Assembly: GCA_030628905.1 (NCBI GenBank)
Contig: DAOVQB010000221.1
Location: 1-7,194, forward strand
Direction: 5' to 3'
Source: DAOVQB01 sp023128935
Lineage (GTDB): Bacteria > Eisenbacteria > RBG-16-71-46 > CAIMUX01 > WJJG01
DNA length: 7,194 bases
Shown: positions 6,499 to 7,194 of the stretch, piece after piece
Layout: each line of letters opens with the position of its first letter
Position numbering within the stretch: the first letter of the stretch is position 1
Position numbers and translations under genes: made by a program
The notes under the pieces: model-generated
Told to the model about the DNA's origin: nothing
What the model saw: the letters and a program-made list of their open reading frames with translations, nothing else
Database searches by the model: none

Positions 6499-6915
6499 AT
6501 GTGCGGCCCGCATAGCCTCAAGTGGTTTGCACTGTTTTTGTTTTTGGCATCAGTCTCCGTCAGCTGCGGAGAAGGCGGCAACGGCACCAAGCCTCTCCCG
6601 ATCGACACAGTCTTGGTGAAACCGGATGGAACTGGCGACTATCCCACCATCCAAGCGGCGATCGATACGTTTTCCGCGAATAATGCTCACGCAGGAGGTG
6701 GGATGTATGCATACGGGTCCAGTATTTCGATGGCCAACTGTACGTTCTCAGGTAATCTGGCACTCTGCGGTGGCGGACTAGTGTGCGATGAACGCCCGAC
6801 TTGCTTTGCGGGTCTCGAGATCCTGATGCGCTATTTGCGGCAAGTGGACTTCAATGGTCTTCTGCGAGATGCCTTCCGTTCCGTTTCGTGGGGTTATGTC
6901 AAATGTTGTGTATGA
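6499..6915 (+). pseudogene. Beta-helix putative lipoprotein with internal deletion and foreign C-terminus
   Basis: The frame has 138 codons. ATG 6499 is chosen for GGAGGG 6 bases upstream and the signal sequence that follows (MCGPHSLKWFALFLFLASVS, then VSC). Cys23 would be the lipidated residue; Ser at -3 makes this an atypical lipobox. Residues 43-56 read PDGTGDYPTIQAAID, the beta-helix entry signature. At residue 57 the chain jumps to late-repeat sequence (TFSANNAHAGGGMYAYGSSI, then NCTFSGNLALCGGGL). These repeats normally come a hundred or more residues later, so the middle coils appear deleted. From residue 97 to the TGA the sequence (FAGLEILMRYLRQVDFNGLL) no longer looks like a beta-helix and resembles a transposase N-terminus. 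The product is probably non-functional, although signal peptide and frame are intact. Confidence 0.6.
6790..6915 (+). mobile_element. Possible N-terminal fragment of an IS1380-like DDE transposase
   Basis: In the same frame as the preceding beta-helix repeats, the translation becomes ERPTCFAGLEILMRYLRQVD, then FNGLLRDAFRSVSWGY, and stops at TGA 6913-6915. From memory, IS1380-type transposases begin with a similar 'FAGL.LL.R.LR...L..LL...F' stretch followed by a Tyr. The fragment is only about 40 codons, without the DDE catalytic core. I could not find the continuation in another frame downstream, nor terminal inverted repeats. This is a tentative similarity call. Confidence 0.3.
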
Positions 6916-7110
6916 CAATTTCAGGCGGCCGATTTGCTGTGGAACGGGCGGTCGATTTCCCATGGAATCGGTGGCCGGAATGGCGTGGAATACCCAACCA
7001 TCAGAGGAGATTCCCTGATGGGGATCTACCTGGCCAAGCGCTGTGAGACGACACCCATTGTCATCGACGAGGCAGTCTTCAAGCAGCTGCGCTATGCAGT
7101 ACCCGACCCG

Positions 7111-7128
7111 GGCAAGTAGTTCCTTGCC
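7111..7128 (+). terminator. Weak 6-bp hairpin overlapping a stop codon
   Basis: GGCAAG (7111-7116) pairs with CTTGCC (7123-7128) around the loop TAGTTC, which contains the TAG that closes the frame at 6934-7119. No U-tract follows. It could be a minor terminator or chance. Confidence 0.25.
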
Positions 7129-7170
7129 GCTCCTTCGAGATCTAGCGATCCGTTCGAAGTGGAATCGGAG

Positions 7171-7186
7171 GCCCATGACCATGGGC
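7171..7186. repeat. Short inverted repeat GCCCATG-AC-CATGGGC
   Basis: Two exact 7-base arms (7171-7177 and 7180-7186) flank AC. The 2-base spacer suits a dyad operator-like site better than a stable RNA hairpin. The neighbouring gene is outside the window, so its role is unknown. Confidence 0.35.
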
Positions 7187-7194
7187 ACGCGGGC

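Larger units (their letters stand above)
6916..7194. other. Right-end stretch without a supported gene
   Basis: After the TGA the same plus frame reopens to TAG 7117-7119 and includes a TTG-started frame of 61 codons (from 6934) ending AKRCETTPIVIDEAVFKQLR and a short tail. Its composition is protein-like but I recognise no family and see no ribosome binding site. A minus-strand frame (7188-6778, 136 codons) covers the same bases and is equally unsupported. This may be decayed sequence or the edge of a gene outside the window. Confidence 0.35.

Noticed and set aside
7140..7165. GTTCGAA resembling a tRNA T-loop
   Set aside because: The flanking bases cannot form a 5-bp T-stem and no acceptor or anticodon arm is visible.
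6778..7188. 136-codon minus-strand frame at the right end
   Set aside because: Overlaps the beta-helix/transposase-like tail on the opposite strand; no family recognised and no start signal, so not called.
1..7194. A new defence, CRISPR or biosynthetic system
   Set aside because: No spaced direct repeats and no nuclease, helicase, toxin-antitoxin or reverse transcriptase motifs were found. The intact genes are two exported proteins and the rest is fragmentary.

Overview
The window looks like chromosomal DNA from an uncultured, GC-rich bacterium of the FCB superphylum, of the Eisenbacteria/Latescibacteria kind. This rests on protein style, not on a marker gene. There is a large exported cysteine-rich protein ending in a FlgD-like/Por-type sorting tail. 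There are also two beta-helix protein remnants carrying the '(D/E)GTGD(Y/F)PT.QAAID' N-terminal signature common in those lineages. No rRNA, tRNA or CRISPR array was seen.

Layout. Positions 1-63 are the last 20 codons of a gene entering from the left. Positions 64-704 hold no convincing gene, only a small tandem duplication. The main gene (705-4181, +) encodes a predicted 1158-residue secreted protein. Its parts are a signal peptide, an N-terminal lineage-type domain, a six-cysteine module, a region with a caspase-like His-Gly...Ala-Cys pattern, a divergent gingipain-like (peptidase family C25) module, and a C-terminal FlgD-like Ig/sorting domain. A strong hairpin (4204-4230) follows it. Next comes a gene for an exported or membrane-anchored protein of unknown function (4260-5303, +) with a strong Shine-Dalgarno.

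From about 5300 to the right end the sequence looks like a graveyard of gene fragments. It holds the N-terminus of a beta-helix protein on the minus strand (5376-5741), cut off after about 110 codons. It also holds the catalytic C-terminus of a tyrosine recombinase whose nucleophilic Tyr reads as His (6003-6183, +). Last is a second beta-helix gene (6499-6915, +), a putative lipoprotein that seems to have lost its middle and to end in sequence resembling a transposase N-terminus. The two beta-helix fragments are divergently oriented and flank the recombinase remnant, which points to past recombination or mobile-element activity.

No operon-like defence or biosynthetic system is evident. The most interesting intact item is the large C25-like protein: its canonical catalytic His position is Phe, its Cys is retained, and a second clan-CD-like His/Cys pair lies upstream in the same chain.
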